Shown here piece by piece: positions 40,273 through 41,842 of a stretch of 41,842 nt of DNA. Positions within the stretch are counted from its first letter, which is position 1; the number at the start of each line of letters is the position of its first letter. Under the pieces are notes generated by a model. It saw nothing but the letters and a program-made list of their open reading frames with translations, ran no database searches and had not been told where the DNA came from. The DNA is from Longimicrobium sp. (GTDB lineage: Bacteria; Gemmatimonadota; Gemmatimonadetes; Longimicrobiales; Longimicrobiaceae). Location: the NCBI GenBank assembly GCA_036389795.1, contig DASVWD010000111.1, positions 1-41,842 on the forward strand, written 5' to 3'. The translations under genes were made by a program, and so were the position numbers.

Positions 40273-41842
40273 ATGTCCGCCCGCTCCCCTCTCCCGCTCC
40301 GCCTCGCCTCCGCCGCCCTCGCGCTCGCCGCCCTGGCCGCGGCGGCGGACGTCCGCGCGCAGGAGCACCAGCACGCCGGTGACGCCGCTCAGCTGGGGCG
40401 CGTGGTGTTCCCCACCTCGTGCAACGCCGCCGCGCAGCCGCTGGTGGAGCGCGGCGTGGCCATGCTGCACTCGTTCTGGTTCGACCAGGCGCAGCGCACC
40501 TTCGAGCAGGCGGCCGCCGCGGACCCGCGCTGCGCGATGGCGCCCTGGGGCGTGGCGATGACGCTGCTGGGCAACCCGTTCGCCGCGGTGAGCCCGCCCG
40601 CGCCCCGGCTGCAGGCCGCCCTGGCCGCCGCCCGCACGGCCGTGGACCTGGCCCGCGCCGCCACGCCGCGCGAGCAGGGCTACGCGGCGGCCGCGCTGGC
40701 GCTCTACGACAGCTACCAGACGGTGGACTACCGCGCGCGGATGCGGGCGCACGAGGAGGCGCTCCGCCGCCTGCGCGACGCCAACCCCGACGACCCCGAG
40801 GCGGCGATCTTCTACGCCCGCGCCGTGATCGCCAACGCGCCGCCCAGCGACCTCAAGTTCGAGCGCCAGCTGGCCGCGGCGGCGATCCTGGAGCCGCTCT
40901 TCATCCGGCAGCCGAACCACCCGGGGCTGGCGCACTACACCATCCACGCCTTCGACGCCCCGCCGATCGCCGGGCAGGGGCTCCAGGCCGCGCGCCGCTA
41001 CGCCACGATCGCCCCGGCGGCGCCGCACGCGCTGCACATGCCGTCGCACATCTTCACGCGGCTGGGCTACTGGGACGACTCGATCGAGGCCAACCGGCGC
41101 TCCGCGGCCGCCGAGCCCGACTCGAACGCCGCGGTGCACGCCATGGACTACATGGTCTACGCGTACCTGCAGCAGGGGCGCGACGCCGAGGCGAAGCGGG
41201 TGGTGGACCGCGCGACGCAGAACCCCGACGCCTTCTACGCCAGCAGCGTCATCGGCTACAACTTCACCGCCATGCCGGCGCGCTACACGCTGGAGCGCGG
41301 GCGCTGGGACGAGGCCGCGGGGCTCCGGCTCCCCGTCGGCGCGGCGCCGCACGTGGAGGCGATCGCCCGCTTCGCCCGCGCGGTGGGCGCCGCGCGCTCC
41401 GGCCGGCCCGACGCGGCGCGGGCCGAGGTGGCCGCGCTGGCCGCGCTCCGCGACACCCTGGCCGCGCGCCGCGACGAGTACTGGGCCACCATCGTGGGCG
41501 CGCAGCGGCTGGCGGCCGAGGCGTGGCTGGCCCGCGCCGGGCGCGACGACGCGCGCGCCGTGCGCCTGGCGCGCGAGGCGGCCGAGCTGGAGGAGACGGT
41601 CGAGAAGCACCCGGTGACGCCGGGGCCGCTGCTCCCGGCGCGCGAGCTGATGGGCGACCTCCTCCTGGAGCTGGGCCGCCCGGCCGAGGCGAAGGCCGCG
41701 TACGAGCAGACGCTCCGGCGCGAGCCGAACCGCGCCCGCGCCCTCTTCGGCGCCGCGCGCGCGGCGGAGCTGGCCGGCGACCGCGCGGCGGCCCGCCGCC
41801 ACTACGAGCACTTCCTGCAGCTGATGGCCAGGGCCGACGCCG
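40273..41842 (+). CDS. Exported tetratricopeptide-repeat protein (3' end outside window)
   Basis: At least 523 residues are visible without a stop. The signal peptide (MSARSPLPLRLASAALALAALAAAADVRA) is followed by QEHQHAGDAAQLGRVVFPTSCNAAAQPLVERGVAMLHSFWFDQAQRTFEQAAAADPRCAMAPWGVAMTLLGNPF, a pattern typical of a common group of exported TPR proteins (F.QA...F..A...DP.CAMA.WG.AM), and later LPSHIF-like HALHMPSHIFTRLGYWDDSIEANRRSA. Further helical repeats reach GRPAEAKAAYEQTLRREPNRARALFGAARAAELAGDRAAARRHYEHFL at the window edge. Function is unknown; such proteins usually scaffold complexes in the periplasm. The gene reads through to the last base, so it is truncated here by the window, not by mutation. 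Confidence 0.85.
   Translation, partial: MSARSPLPLRLASAALALAALAAAADVRAQEHQHAGDAAQLGRVVFPTSCNAAAQPLVERGVAMLHSFWFDQAQRTFEQAAAADPRCAMAPWGVAMTLLGNPFAAVSPPAPRLQAALAAARTAVDLARAATPREQGYAAAALALYDSYQTVDYRARMRAHEEALRRLRDANPDDPEAAIFYARAVIANAPPSDLKFERQLAAAAILEPLFIRQPNHPGLAHYTIHAFDAPPIAGQGLQAARRYATIAPAAPHALHMPSHIFTRLGYWDDSIEANRRSAAAEPDSNAAVHAMDYMVYAYLQQGRDAEAKRVVDRATQNPDAFYASSVIGYNFTAMPARYTLERGRWDEAAGLRLPVGAAPHVEAIARFARAVGAARSGRPDAARAEVAALAALRDTLAARRDEYWATIVGAQRLAAEAWLARAGRDDARAVRLAREAAELEETVEKHPVTPGPLLPARELMGDLLLELGRPAEAKAAYEQTLRREPNRARALFGAARAAELAGDRAAARRHYEHFLQLMARADA

Overview
The window is very GC-rich (clearly around 70% by eye) and its coding regions carry strong G/C third-position bias, so nearly every gene casts long open shadows on the other strand. 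Dispersed hairpin-rich repeats lie between genes and even inside an operon. Outer-membrane/periplasm-type genes occur (lipoproteins, a monofunctional transglycosylase, paired M16 proteases, a diheme cytochrome c). Together these suggest a Gram-negative, aerobic, high-GC soil-type bacterium. The repeat style and protein flavour resemble Gemmatimonadota such as Longimicrobium, but that is inference from memory; no rRNA or tRNA is present to confirm it.

Layout. 1-1000: a RutE-like nitroreductase between two inverted ~92 bp repeats. 1036-3926: a divergent pair of small operons (arsR-type regulator, ybaK-type deacylase, maoC-type dehydratase on the minus strand; ridA-family and quinone reductase on the plus strand) around one perfect palindrome that is the probable operator. 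4102-6148: DinB protein, M23 peptidase and a FitAB/VapBC-like toxin-antitoxin pair. 6303-14700: a three-subunit molybdenum hydroxylase, an NCS1-type nucleobase permease, a membrane-anchored unknown, a methyltransferase and a metal-dependent cyclase/amidohydrolase. I read part of this as uptake and hydroxylation of an N-heterocycle, with the cyclase as a possible later ring-opening or deformylation step.

14788-23358 is an accessory stretch. It holds a lower-GC HEFAH metallopeptidase-like gene followed immediately by a frameshifted duplicate of the cyclase 3' end, then unknown genes, three GNAT acetyltransferases, a second DinB-like protein and an isolated lower-GC PD-(D/E)XK nuclease-like gene. 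23483-26924: a small membrane protein, a SnoaL-like protein and a molybdopterin oxidoreductase. 27151-31478: a stand-alone NodU/CmcH-family carbamoyltransferase with a clear promoter and an upstream 18 bp palindrome, a diheme cytochrome c lipoprotein and a peptidoglycan glycosyltransferase.

31810-41842: a cupin lipoprotein, an active/inactive M16 protease pair, a META-like lipoprotein, a radical SAM protein with an N-terminal B12-type fold coupled to a two-TM protein, a decayed S41-type protease gene, a membrane-anchored unknown, and a TPR protein that runs off the window. Several upstream regions share a TTGCC/TTCCC-17-TA(T/C/A) promoter pattern, seen most clearly as a 36 bp promoter duplicated before the last two genes. 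The best candidates for something undescribed are the metallopeptidase insertion with its duplicated cyclase tail, the radical SAM/two-TM pair, and the duplicated-promoter unit.
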